This document shows positions 42,909-51,506 of a DNA stretch of 64,000 bases, piece by piece. Origin of the DNA: Paenalcaligenes sp050487225 (lineage in GTDB: Bacteria; Pseudomonadota; Gammaproteobacteria; Burkholderiales; Burkholderiaceae_B). Position 1 is the stretch's first letter; every line of letters starts with the position of its first letter. The notes under the pieces were generated by a model. That model was not told the DNA's origin. It saw only the letters and a program-made list of their open reading frames with translations, and did no database searches. Position numbers and translations under genes: made by a program. Where the stretch lies: positions 685,992 through 749,991 of the forward strand of contig NZ_JBKQGY010000002.1 in the NCBI RefSeq assembly GCF_050487225.1, written 5' to 3'.

Positions 42909-44507
42909 ATGCACCTTAAAATACTGCAGCTCCAATTCATCAACCTGCTGTAGCAGGTTAGTCTCCCACGCCAGATATTGCAGCGCTGCCTGTCGGTTAC
43001 CCTCATGCCGATCATGCGCAAAGAACACATAATCAATGCAATCGTTATCGGCGGGCTGATCAGGACTCTTCTCAAGCACCAGCCCAGCCTCTAGCCACTG
43101 TGCGGTAGTGCCATGGTGCCAGCACACGTGCTGTACACCTAAACTCTGCAACTCTTTAGCGGCTAATGCTGCGCTAGGCCCCTCTGATGCGATGATCACC
43201 ACCAACTGATTGGTCTTCAGTGTGGCGTACCGTAAGTGTGAGCGGATAGACCACTGCGCACCTCGCAAATGTGCAGCACGGTACTGTTGACTAGGACGTA
43301 TATCGATCAGTTGCGCAGCGTTAAGGCGCACGCTGGCTGCCAATTGCTCCACTGTCATGTGCGGCAACTCAAACCCCACAGGGTCATCTGCTGCCACGCC
43401 CGGCACGCACCCTAATAGTACACCCGCATCGCGTTCCAGCACCGTCACGTCCCACCCCATTTGCAACAACCAGCTCGCTGTCACCCATGAGCGCACATGC
43501 AGGTCATCCCATAGAACAATTCTGGCACCCCGTGTACCTATGTAATGATCCGTGGCCTGTACCAACTGGCCTCCCGGCGTATGTTTTGCCACACGCAAGG
43601 TATTACGCTGATATTCTGCAGTCGTGCGCACATCGCACACATACGTAGTGCGATGTGCTTCAGCTAACCACTGCTGTAGCTGCGCTGCAGTAACCAGCTT
43701 CACTCCCATCTCTTGCGCCATACGTTGAGCCTGCTGCTGCAACGCCCCTACGTCTACGTTATCGGGCTGCACAGCCTCCCCATCGCGCATAGCCCCCTGC
43801 TCTAGCACGAACCCTTCCAGAAACCAGCCTTGCGTGCCATTCTCTAGTGCCACTACCTCATACGGAACCCCTAAATTAATCAAGGTCTGAGCACCAATAA
43901 TACTGCGAGTACGGCCCGCGCAGTTCACCACAATGCGCGCAGAGCTTGTTGCTCTCAGCAAGGTAGTAGCACGTAACGCCAGCTCACCATTTGGGCAACA
44001 TATAGCACCCGGAATGGTTTTCTTTTGATACTCCTCAAACGGACGACCATCCAGCAGCAACCACGGCTCTGCCGCCGCTTGGCTAGCAGCAAGGTCTTCA
44101 GCCTTAATGTGTGGTGTGTGGCAGAGCTGCTCTACGAGTTCACCAAAGGTTTTGCTAGGCACATTTACCCCAGCAAATACGTTATGCCCTGCTTGCCTCC
44201 ACGTCTTTACACCACCTGCCAACACCATGACTTGCGTGTAACCCATATCCTGCAAAACCTGTTGCGCTTGCTCTGCAATACCGCCCCCTTGGTCATAGAG
44301 CACCATGCGCACGTTGCGTCTTGGCACCAGTTGCTGCACACGGTGTTCTAACACGCTATACGGTACATTCACGGCATAAAACAGATGACCACTGCCATAC
44401 TGTCCATGCTCTCTCACATCCAGCAAAGCAATCTCAGCACCATCAGCCAACCACTGCCGCAAGACCGCTACCGATACCTCTGCATTCCTCTGTATAGACT
44501 GCGTCAT
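42897..44507 (-). CDS. Four-domain rhodanese-like protein
   Basis: A 536-residue cytoplasmic protein made of four rhodanese-homology domains (about residues 10-112, 134-235, 272-365 and 384-480) plus a C-terminal helical tail of about 50 residues. Only the second domain has the catalytic Cys (C196 in NCAGRTR). The first has Asp at that place (D72 in LYDQGG), the third Asp (D334 in LWDDLH) and the fourth Ala/Ser (IIASEG). The active domain could transfer sulfane sulfur to a thiol or cyanide; the others are probably structural or binding modules. The start lies 8 nt from the stop of the thiol-dioxygenase-like gene, so they form one operon. Confidence 0.88.
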   Translation of the reverse strand: MTQSIQRNAEVSVAVLRQWLADGAEIALLDVREHGQYGSGHLFYAVNVPYSVLEHRVQQLVPRRNVRMVLYDQGGGIAEQAQQVLQDMGYTQVMVLAGGVKTWRQAGHNVFAGVNVPSKTFGELVEQLCHTPHIKAEDLAASQAAAEPWLLLDGRPFEEYQKKTIPGAICCPNGELALRATTLLRATSSARIVVNCAGRTRSIIGAQTLINLGVPYEVVALENGTQGWFLEGFVLEQGAMRDGEAVQPDNVDVGALQQQAQRMAQEMGVKLVTAAQLQQWLAEAHRTTYVCDVRTTAEYQRNTLRVAKHTPGGQLVQATDHYIGTRGARIVLWDDLHVRSWVTASWLLQMGWDVTVLERDAGVLLGCVPGVAADDPVGFELPHMTVEQLAASVRLNAAQLIDIRPSQQYRAAHLRGAQWSIRSHLRYATLKTNQLVVIIASEGPSAALAAKELQSLGVQHVCWHHGTTAQWLEAGLVLEKSPDQPADNDCIDYVFFAHDRHEGNRQAALQYLAWETNLLQQVDELELQYFKVHVAP

Positions 44508-44515
44508 AGTCGTGA

Positions 44516-45103
44516 TTACCGTCTGGTTTTTACACCCACAGGCATCACCGAGCAGGTGCCCTGTTCCACATCAAAAGCCAAACGCTGATCTAGGGTTTCT
44601 AGCGCTAACCCATACATGTGCAAATGGCGAATCACGTTATTACCCTCGATTTCTACGGCATGGATATCATCTGGCATTAAGGCAATGCCTGTACCCGGCT
44701 CAACCACAACTTTCGCCGTGCGCTCTACCTGCCCAACACCAGGCACCTGAGCATCATCCGTTCGCGTGTATAAATAGTTGTATTCCACCCCGTCTACAGC
44801 CGCAATACAGGCCCACGTCGTGTGATTGTGCGGCACGATTTTCTTACCCGGACGCATCACATTTAAGTACAACGCATACGACTGATCCGCTTCTTCGGAA
44901 ATCAAATAACGAGCCTGTAGCTCACCCTCTTCAGGGGCAGGAAAATGGATGTTAGACCACCATTCTTTATGCTCAGCTAATGCCAGTACCTGCTGCAACA
45001 CCTGCTCTAACGAGGCCGTAGATAGCCCTTCTGTTTCTACAATATTTCTTATGTTTTCTATGCGGTGGCCTACAGCGTCGGCACGAATCTCGGATACACC
45101 CAT
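44516..45103 (-). CDS. Cysteine-dioxygenase-like cupin (thiol dioxygenase family)
   Basis: A 195-residue protein related to cysteine dioxygenase and other thiol dioxygenases. The iron-binding His triad fits H92 and H94 in PHNHTTWAC and H148 in PDDIHAV; the later HLHMYG (160-165) also matches the family. Such enzymes add O2 to a thiol to give a sulfinate; relatives act on cysteine, 3-mercaptopropionate or mercaptosuccinate. Pairing with a rhodanese suggests oxidation of an organic thiol and handling of the sulfur released. It is divergent from a LysR regulator with a 109-nt spacer. Confidence 0.82.
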   Translation of the reverse strand: MGVSEIRADAVGHRIENIRNIVETEGLSTASLEQVLQQVLALAEHKEWWSNIHFPAPEEGELQARYLISEEADQSYALYLNVMRPGKKIVPHNHTTWACIAAVDGVEYNYLYTRTDDAQVPGVGQVERTAKVVVEPGTGIALMPDDIHAVEIEGNNVIRHLHMYGLALETLDQRLAFDVEQGTCSVMPVGVKTRR

Positions 45104-45212
45104 TCTTATCCCCTACAGCATTGTTTGTTTTCAACGAAATTAATGCTACTTTACGCACAGATATGGCCATCAACAATACAGAGTTTTACGAAAACACATT
45201 AGAAAAACTAAT
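45104..45212. promoter_or_regulatory. Divergent spacer with LysR-type operator candidates
   Basis: The spacer separates the thiol-dioxygenase and LysR genes. The arms AGCATT (45117-45122) and AATGCT (45142-45147) form an inverted repeat, and ATTAG-N5-CTAAT (45198-45212) abuts the LysR ATG where a ribosome site would be expected. No clear Shine-Dalgarno sequence is present before that ATG. Confidence 0.4.
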
Positions 45213-46085
45213 ATGATTAATTTGGATATAGAACTCTTACGCACCTTGGTTGCCATTGCTAAACACGGCACGTTCGCCAACGCAGCAGAAGCGGTATGCC
45301 GCACACAATCTGCTATTACGCAGCAGATGCAGCGACTAGAAAGCCTGACACATAAAGCCATTTTCACCAAAGAAGGCCGCAACAAAACGCTGACAGAGCA
45401 TGGCGAACTACTGCTACGTTATGCACAACAAATTCTGGCCTTACACGATGAATGTGTACGCACACTACACAGCGCAGACCCTGAAGGCATCGTACGCATA
45501 GGCGCGCCACACGATGTGGCTGACTCCATCTTCCCTACCGTTTTGGCGCATGTGGTACGTAACTTGCCCCGCATCAAGTTAGAAATACAGGTGGATCGCA
45601 GCCCTATATTAATGGAAGCTCTGCACAGAGGTGAACTGGACCTCACCATCTCTAGCCGATTTGATTCAGAACTCGCTGGTTTTGTCATACGCCGCTCGCC
45701 TACCGTCTGGCTAGCCTCTGCACGTTACGTACACGACCCTAGCAAGCCCGTACCCTTGATCTTGGCGGATGAGCCCAGCCTATACCGAAAAATCGCCCTA
45801 ACGGCGCTAGAACAGGCCCACGCCACATGGCAAACCAATTATGTAGCCCCAAACCTGTCAGGCATCAAAGCGGCCCTACATGCTGGATTAGGTATCACAG
45901 CACGCAACATCGAGCTCATTAGTACGGATTTTCGTGTGTTAGGGACCAGTGAACAACTACCGCCTCTCCCTGACGTGAGCTACTTTTTGTGGATGCGGCG
46001 CGCCCCACTGCATAACCACACCCGTCATGTGTACGACTTACTCAGCCAGCACATGGCACTAAACGCTACTGCACCCCTGCCATAA
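45213..46085 (+). CDS. LysR-family transcriptional regulator
   Basis: A 290-residue LysR-type regulator. The helix-turn-helix is at about residues 18-40 (GTFANAAEAVCRTQSAITQQMQRLE), followed by a periplasmic-binding-protein-like effector domain (GIVRIGAPHDVADSIFPTVLAHV, HRGELDLTISSR, GLGITARNIELI). It is divergent from the thiol-dioxygenase/rhodanese operon and followed by a TRAP binding-protein gene, so it probably controls both. The effector is unknown. Confidence 0.93.
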   Translation: MINLDIELLRTLVAIAKHGTFANAAEAVCRTQSAITQQMQRLESLTHKAIFTKEGRNKTLTEHGELLLRYAQQILALHDECVRTLHSADPEGIVRIGAPHDVADSIFPTVLAHVVRNLPRIKLEIQVDRSPILMEALHRGELDLTISSRFDSELAGFVIRRSPTVWLASARYVHDPSKPVPLILADEPSLYRKIALTALEQAHATWQTNYVAPNLSGIKAALHAGLGITARNIELISTDFRVLGTSEQLPPLPDVSYFLWMRRAPLHNHTRHVYDLLSQHMALNATAPLP

Positions 46086-46213
46086 CCCCATTCCACTCAC
46101 CGGTTCACAGCTGATTAAGTATTGATTCGTCAAATAAAAATTCATTCTGCGCTAGGCATTCAGTACAGTTAACCAGAGGCTTATTCCAATCATAACTATT
46201 CCTGGAGACAACA

Positions 46214-47206
46214 ATGCCTATGAAAAAAGTACTGGCCGCTGCCGTTATGGCAGCCACCTGTTTCAGTCTGCCTGCTCTGGCTAACCCCCTGGTCATCAAG
46301 TTTAGCCACGTCGTCTCACCCGACACACCCAAAGGCAAAGGTGCTGACAAATTCAAAGAATTGGCTGAACAATATACCGATGGCAAAGTGCTGGTAGAGG
46401 TGTACCCTAACTCCCAGCTTTACAAAGACAAAGAAGAACTGGAAGCTCTACAGCTAGGAGCTGTACAGATGCTGGCCCCCTCCCTGGCTAAGTTTGGCCC
46501 CTTAGGAGTACGTGCTTTCGAGGTATTTGACCTACCATTCATCTTCCAAAATAAAGATGACCTCAACAAAGTGACCCAAGGCCAAGTAGGTAAAGACCTG
46601 ATGGCCATGCTAGAACCCAAAGGCATTAAAGGCCTAGCCTACTGGGATAACGGTTTCAAAATCATGAGCGCTAACTCGCCGCTCCACACGCCAGATGATT
46701 TTCTGGGCTTGAAGATGCGTATACAGTCCTCCAAAGTGCTAGAGGCCCAAATGCAGGCCTTAGAGGCTATTCCACAAGTGATGGCATTTTCTGAGTCCTA
46801 CCAAGCACTACAAACTGGCGTAGTAGACGGTACAGAGAACACACCGTCCAACCTCTACACCCAGAAAATGCATGAGGTACAGAAACACGCCACCTTATCC
46901 AACCACGGTTACATCGGCTATGCCGTAATTGTGAACAAGAAGTTCTGGGATGAGCTAGACCCTACACTGCGCGAGCAGCTAGAACGTGCCATGGCAGACG
47001 CCACCACGTACGCGAACGAAATCTCGCAGTTGGAAAACGATGAGGCGTTAGCCGCCATTCGCGCCGCTGGGCACACCACCATCTACGAACTTTCCCCCGA
47101 AGAGCAGAGTGAATGGGTAGCAGCACTGCGCCCTGTACACGAACAAATGGCCTCACGTATTGGGCCAGAAGTGATTGAGTCCATTTACCAAACACTGCAA
47201 AACTAA
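46214..47206 (+). CDS. TRAP transporter substrate-binding protein, DctP family
   Basis: A 330-residue periplasmic binding protein with a Sec signal (KKVLAAAVMAATCFSLPALA). Family blocks are IKFSHVVSPDTPKGKGADKFKELAE-like start, EALQLGAVQMLAPS, LPFIFQNKDDLNKV, LKMRIQSSKVLEAQ with the carboxylate-binding Arg, and VVDGTENTPSNLYTQK. GGAGA lies 5 nt before the ATG. TRAP importers need DctQ and DctM membrane subunits, but the next gene is the convergent dsbD, so this protein is an orphan here. Ligands in this family are usually organic acids. Confidence 0.92.
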   Translation: MPMKKVLAAAVMAATCFSLPALANPLVIKFSHVVSPDTPKGKGADKFKELAEQYTDGKVLVEVYPNSQLYKDKEELEALQLGAVQMLAPSLAKFGPLGVRAFEVFDLPFIFQNKDDLNKVTQGQVGKDLMAMLEPKGIKGLAYWDNGFKIMSANSPLHTPDDFLGLKMRIQSSKVLEAQMQALEAIPQVMAFSESYQALQTGVVDGTENTPSNLYTQKMHEVQKHATLSNHGYIGYAVIVNKKFWDELDPTLREQLERAMADATTYANEISQLENDEALAAIRAAGHTTIYELSPEEQSEWVAALRPVHEQMASRIGPEVIESIYQTLQN

Positions 47207-47226
47207 CAGAGGTAGTCCACCAAAAC

Positions 47227-47259
47227 AAACAGGCCATGCAGAAGCATGGCCTGTTTTGT
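47227..47259. terminator. Bidirectional rho-independent terminator (dctP / dsbD)
   Basis: AAACAGGCCATGC and GCATGGCCTGTTT form a 13-bp stem with an AGAA loop. T-rich sequence follows on the plus strand (TGTT) and, on the minus strand, TTGTTTTG. It serves the convergent pair. Confidence 0.9.
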
Positions 47260-47274
47260 TATCACGATGATGTC

Positions 47275-49188
47275 TTAACGTGCTGAGTTTAGTACCTGCA
47301 AGAAACGCTCTGCTGGCATAAAGCCAACCACACGCGCATCCTTCAACTCACGACCGTCTGCATCAAACAGAATAATGCCGGGCGGCCCAAACAAGTTAAA
47401 CCGTTTAAGCAGCGCACGGTGTTCGGCAGTATTGGCTGTCACGTCTGCCTGCAGTAGCAGCATTGTGCTCATCTTCTGCGCTACCGCCGGATCACTAAAG
47501 GTAAATTTCTCCATCTCTATGCACGACACACACCAATCGGCATAGAAATCTAACATAACGGTTCTGCCACCACTGTTAGCCAGTTTCTCTTCCAGCTCAG
47601 CAAGGTTTTCTACTTTCTGAAAAGCAGGTGCGGTAACGGCACTACCCGTGCCTACACTGCCACCTTGCCAATGCGCTAAGGGTTCTAATACGCTGCGCCC
47701 GCCGCTGGCTACACTCACCAGAATCAACACCGCCCAACACAGCGACAGCCATCCTAAGGCTTTCAAGAACAGTTTGCCTGCCGACGCGGCGGCATCGTGC
47801 GCGCGCCCTACGCCCAACAGCAAACCTAGCCAAGCGGCCAATACAGCCCAGCCCAACATAAACCAAACCGTAGGCAACACCGACGTCAGCATCCATAGTG
47901 CGGTAGCAATCAACAGCCAACCAAAGATCTGCTTCACGGTGTTCATCCATGCGCCCGCTTTAGGCATCAACACACCTGAAGTAGCGCCTACCAATAACAG
48001 CAGCACACCAGAGCCCCATGCCATCGCAAACAATGCCATCGCACCAATCAGTACGTTGCCCGTTTGCGAAATAAACAGCAGCACACCGGCAAGTGGCGCG
48101 GCCACGCACGGGCCAACGATCAACGCAGACAACATGCCCATTAAGAACACGCCACTGTAACGCCCACCAGGAATACGGCTCAACACACCCTGCAACCGTG
48201 ATTGCATACCCGACGGTACTTGCAACTGGTACACATCAAACATGGACAGCGCCAAGATGAATAACAGGACGGCAAAAGTACTCAGTATCCACGGATTCTG
48301 CAGCCATACCGCCAAACTGGCCCCAAGCAACCCTGCCACGACGCCCAATGCGGTATAGACCAACGACACACCTAATACATAGATGGCCGCCAAACCCAAC
48401 CCGCGTTTACGCGATACGCTTTTAACCGGAGTACCCTGGCCTGCAATAATGCCCAACAAAATAGGCACCATCGGCAGCACACATGGCGTGAAGGACAGCA
48501 GCATACCCAAACCAAATGCCAGCAGCATAATCTGCCACCACGATGCATCGAGCAAGTAAGCCGCTAGACCTGTATCACTCAGATCCAAGAAACTGGTTGT
48601 AGACGTACCCACCGCAGCGTCTGCGGGTAGGGCGGCGTCCGTAGTTATAACTTCGGTGAGTGGGGCCGGCACACTCTTCACCACGCCCTCACCACTTACC
48701 TTATAGCCACCCTCTGTGGGTGACAGCGTTAGTTCGTGTGTGCTGGGTGAATAACACAACCCAGCATCCGCACAGCCTTGGCTCGTGATCTCTAGCTGCA
48801 AAGGCAGCATAGAGCCTTCTTTGACAGGCAAGCGTATGGTGACTTCACGGCGATAAATCGCCATGTCTTTTTCAAAGGTGGGATCATAGACGATAGCCGC
48901 TGGCGGATAGGCCGCCTCACCTAGCCAATCGCTACTGGGGATCGCCTCAAACACAAAGCGATCCCTGTACATGTAGTACTCAGGAGCAATGACAAAGTGT
49001 ATATCCAGCTCGGTAGGGCTATGCATAGCAGCACTGAACTGAAACGCGTCTTCAGGGTCTAGGTAGTCTTCTTCTGCGCGTGCGGGCTGCATCAGCATGG
49101 CCCAAGCCACGACCAGCAGCATTAACCACCCTACCACTGCGCTTAGTTTGCTTTGCTCTCTACCCGTCTTTGCCGCTACACACTGCAT
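47275..49188 (-). CDS. dsbD: Thiol:disulfide interchange protein DsbD
   Basis: A 637-residue electron conduit that passes reducing power from cytoplasmic thioredoxin to the periplasm. After a signal-like N-terminus (VVGWLMLLVVAWAMLMQPARA) the alpha domain has a Cys pair near CADAGLCYSP. The beta domain has eight spans with the redox Cys in FTPCVLPMVPI and VGPCVAAPL. The C-terminal thioredoxin-like domain has DWCVSCIEMEK as the CXXC site. All six expected Cys are present. It can supply reductant to the cytochrome c maturation genes in this window. It follows cutA by 13 nt. Confidence 0.96.
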   Translation of the reverse strand: MQCVAAKTGREQSKLSAVVGWLMLLVVAWAMLMQPARAEEDYLDPEDAFQFSAAMHSPTELDIHFVIAPEYYMYRDRFVFEAIPSSDWLGEAAYPPAAIVYDPTFEKDMAIYRREVTIRLPVKEGSMLPLQLEITSQGCADAGLCYSPSTHELTLSPTEGGYKVSGEGVVKSVPAPLTEVITTDAALPADAAVGTSTTSFLDLSDTGLAAYLLDASWWQIMLLAFGLGMLLSFTPCVLPMVPILLGIIAGQGTPVKSVSRKRGLGLAAIYVLGVSLVYTALGVVAGLLGASLAVWLQNPWILSTFAVLLFILALSMFDVYQLQVPSGMQSRLQGVLSRIPGGRYSGVFLMGMLSALIVGPCVAAPLAGVLLFISQTGNVLIGAMALFAMAWGSGVLLLLVGATSGVLMPKAGAWMNTVKQIFGWLLIATALWMLTSVLPTVWFMLGWAVLAAWLGLLLGVGRAHDAAASAGKLFLKALGWLSLCWAVLILVSVASGGRSVLEPLAHWQGGSVGTGSAVTAPAFQKVENLAELEEKLANSGGRTVMLDFYADWCVSCIEMEKFTFSDPAVAQKMSTMLLLQADVTANTAEHRALLKRFNLFGPPGIILFDADGRELKDARVVGFMPAERFLQVLNSAR

Positions 49189-49201
49189 GTGTCACTCTCA
49201 G

Positions 49202-49582
49202 TTATGATTTTTTCAACACAGGAGGGGCTGCGGTTTCATCCTGAACCCACTTGATGTAACTGCCTAACCCCGCCACGACTGGCACCACCAGCACCTCTGG
49301 TACGTCATAAGGGTGTAGAGACGTAATGCGTTGAATCAACGCTTCTACGCGGCGCACTGTTGTTTTAAACTGCAACGGCACCTCAGTCGCCCCTTCTAAT
49401 TCACCCTGCCACATGTACATAGACAACAAAGGTGCGCCAAGGTTCGCACAAGCGACTAAACCTTCTTCCACTACGTAGTGGGCAATACGTTTTGCCAACA
49501 ACTCGTCGGGGGCATTGCTCAGCACCAACACGACGGCATCAGGGCTAAACGACGACAAAGCATCCTGTGTTAAGGGGATCAT
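49202..49582 (-). CDS. cutA: Divalent-cation tolerance protein CutA
   Basis: A 126-residue CutA1 protein, a small trimeric ferredoxin-like fold implicated in metal tolerance. Family blocks are VVLVLSNAPDELLAKRIAHYVVEEGLVAC, WQGELEGATEVPLQFKTT and YDVPEVLVVPVVAG. The start at 49582 is chosen for an AAGGGA site upstream; a longer frame to 49633 adds a non-conserved stretch. It is paired with dsbD, as in many proteobacteria. Confidence 0.92.
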   Translation of the reverse strand: MIPLTQDALSSFSPDAVVLVLSNAPDELLAKRIAHYVVEEGLVACANLGAPLLSMYMWQGELEGATEVPLQFKTTVRRVEALIQRITSLHPYDVPEVLVVPVVAGLGSYIKWVQDETAAPPVLKKS

Positions 49583-49794
49583 GAGCTTCCCTTTTCCTGT
49601 TAATCGATAGAGTCGGCCTATAGTATCAGGCACGATGCCAGGCTAGCCAGATAATGTATTACTACTATTCTGTGTAAGCCCACTGTTCACACGCATCACA
49701 ACACACGCTGAAGTTATACATCAAGCTTGCGTGTTAGTGACTTTAGATTTGGACTAGGCTAACGCTGCTCTATATACAGCAAGTCAACACGCAT

Positions 49795-49824
49795 AAAAAA
49801 ACGGACCTGATTAGGTCCGTTTTT
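49795..49824. terminator. Terminator of the ribosomal protein operon
   Basis: AAAACGGACCT and AGGTCCGTTTT form an 11-bp stem with a GATT loop and A/T runs on both sides. It ends the rplQ transcript on the minus strand, 18 nt after the rplQ stop. Confidence 0.93.
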
Positions 49825-49842
49825 CTTATTCTGTGTGCCGTA

Positions 49843-50232
49843 TTATTCAGCAGCTGCTTCGTCAGCAACAGCGTCAGGACGGTCTACCAATTCCATGAAA
49901 GCCATGGGAGCGTTATCGCCTTGGCGGAAGCCCATTTTCAGAATACGTGTGTAACCACCGTTACGTACTTGGAAACGAGGACCCAAGTCGTTGAACAGTT
50001 TGGTCACAGCGTCGCGATCGCGCAGACGTGCAAAAGCCAAACGACGGTTTGCAACAGTGTCATCTTTAGCCAAAGTGATCAGAGGCTCGATTACACGACG
50101 CAGCTCTTTAGCTTTAGGCAAAGTTGTTTTGATTGCTTCGTGAGTAATCAACGATACGGACATGTTGCGGAACATAGCCAAACGATGGCTGCTGGTACGA
50201 TTCAGCTTACGTAAACCATGACGATGACGCAT
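49843..50232 (-). CDS. rplQ: 50S ribosomal protein L17
   Basis: A 129-residue bL17 that lines the polypeptide exit region of the large subunit. The N-terminus MRHRHGLRKLNRTSSHRLAM and the KTTLPKAKELRRVIEPLITLAK block are diagnostic. It is the last gene of the run and precedes the terminator. The spacer to rpoA (143 nt) is long and holds a stable stem-loop. Confidence 0.98.
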   Translation of the reverse strand: MRHRHGLRKLNRTSSHRLAMFRNMSVSLITHEAIKTTLPKAKELRRVIEPLITLAKDDTVANRRLAFARLRDRDAVTKLFNDLGPRFQVRNGGYTRILKMGFRQGDNAPMAFMELVDRPDAVADEAAAE

Positions 50233-50327
50233 GATATTTCTTCCTAAAAAATAAATCTTAAATCAGATGAAAGGATTTCATCTGCGTTGGCTCTTCTATC
50301 GGTATTGCTGCGGGCCAACTGAGACAT

Positions 50328-50364
50328 GGGACTTTAGCACGTTTTTATACGCTGCTAAAGCCCC
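50328..50364. promoter_or_regulatory. Stem-loop in rpoA-rplQ spacer
   Basis: GGGACTTTAGCA (50328-50339) pairs with TGCTAAAGCCCC (50353-50364) with one wobble and a 13-nt loop. It lies directly after the rpoA stop in the transcript. No strong T-run follows, so it may be an RNA processing or stability element that sets the rpoA/rplQ ratio. Confidence 0.5.
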
Positions 50365-50376
50365 AGTTACAACTAT

Positions 50377-51360
50377 TTATGGACGCTCTAGCCCCAGAGG
50401 AGGCCAGTTTTCCAGTTTCATACCCAAGGTCAAACCACGGGAAGCCAACACTTCTTTGATTTCGTTCAAAGATTTGCGGCCCAAGTTTGGTGTCTTGAGC
50501 AGTTCGTTTTCCGTACGCTGGATCAGATCGCCGATGTAGTAAATATTTTCGGCTTTCAGGCAGTTTGCGGAACGAACAGTCAATTCCAGATCGTCCACAG
50601 GACGCAACAATACTGGATCGATTGGAGGTGTAGCGCGCTCTGGAGTTTCTTGTGCTTCTTCAGCACCTTCCAAAGCAGCAAACACAGAGATCTGATCCAT
50701 CAGGATGCGAGCAGCCTGACGTACAGCTTCTTCTGGGTTCAACACGCCGTTGGTTTCGATGTCCAGAACCAATTTGTCCAAGTCAGTACGCTGTTCCACA
50801 CGTGCGCTTTCAACTGCATAGCTAACACGGCGAACTGGGCTGTAAGATGCATCCAAAACAATACGACCAATCGTATGTTGACGATCATCAGACAACGCAC
50901 GCACGTTACCAGGAACGTAGCCACGACCTTCTTCCACACGAATCGTCATTTCCAACTTACCGTCGTCGGTCAGGTTGGCAATAACGTGATCGGGGTTCAG
51001 GATTTCCACGTCATGTGGCAAATCGATGTCGCTAGCCAAAACTTGGCCCAGACCGGATTTGCTCAGCGTCAGTGTCACTTCTTCGCGACCGTGCAGTTTG
51101 AACACAATACCTTTCAGGTTCAACATGATGTCTACGACATCTTCTTGTACGCCTGGCAGTGTGGAGTATTCATGTACCACGCCTGTGATCTGCACTTCTG
51201 TAGGTGCAAAACCAGTCATGGAAGACAGCAAGATGCGACGCAGTGCGTTACCCAGAGTGTGGCCGTAGCCGCGCTCGAAAGGCTCCATAATCACGCGAGC
51301 GTGATTTTTGCTGACTGCTTCAACTTCAATGGAACGAGGCTTCAAAAAAGCTTGAGACAT
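50377..51360 (-). CDS. rpoA: RNA polymerase alpha subunit
   Basis: A 327-residue alpha subunit. The N-terminal dimerisation and assembly domain (about 1-230) has FERGYGHTLGNALRRILLSSM and DVVDIMLNLKG; a linker follows, and the C-terminal domain (about 250-320) has VDDLELTVRSANCLKAENI and LLKTPNLGRKSLNEIKEVL, which contact UP elements and activators. Length and motifs are standard. It lies 146 nt downstream of rpsD. Confidence 0.99.
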   Translation of the reverse strand: MSQAFLKPRSIEVEAVSKNHARVIMEPFERGYGHTLGNALRRILLSSMTGFAPTEVQITGVVHEYSTLPGVQEDVVDIMLNLKGIVFKLHGREEVTLTLSKSGLGQVLASDIDLPHDVEILNPDHVIANLTDDGKLEMTIRVEEGRGYVPGNVRALSDDRQHTIGRIVLDASYSPVRRVSYAVESARVEQRTDLDKLVLDIETNGVLNPEEAVRQAARILMDQISVFAALEGAEEAQETPERATPPIDPVLLRPVDDLELTVRSANCLKAENIYYIGDLIQRTENELLKTPNLGRKSLNEIKEVLASRGLTLGMKLENWPPLGLERP

Positions 51361-51416
51361 GTAAATTCCTTTTCAATACCCTCGGCTCGTTACACCGATA
51401 AGGCTGATGGGAAAAC

Positions 51417-51431
51417 GCTGGAAATTCCAGC
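51417..51431. promoter_or_regulatory. Near-perfect palindrome in rpsD-rpoA spacer
   Basis: GCTGGAA-A-TTCCAGC is a 15-nt palindrome with one central base. It lies just upstream of rpoA and beside a larger stem-loop. It could be an operator or part of an RNA structure. Confidence 0.4.
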
Positions 51432-51446
51432 TCTAAAAACCAGCAA

Positions 51447-51479
51447 CACCCATTATCAGTACGAAACCAATAATGGGTG
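51447..51479. promoter_or_regulatory. Stem-loop in rpsD-rpoA spacer
   Basis: CACCCATTAT (51447-51456) and ATAATGGGTG (51470-51479) are perfect 10-bp arms with a 13-nt loop. In the transcript it lies about 30 nt after the rpsD stop. There is no T-run; it may be an RNA-processing or differential-expression element between S4 and alpha. Confidence 0.5.
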
Positions 51480-51506
51480 CTTAAATCAGATACGTAATGT
51501 AGCTGA

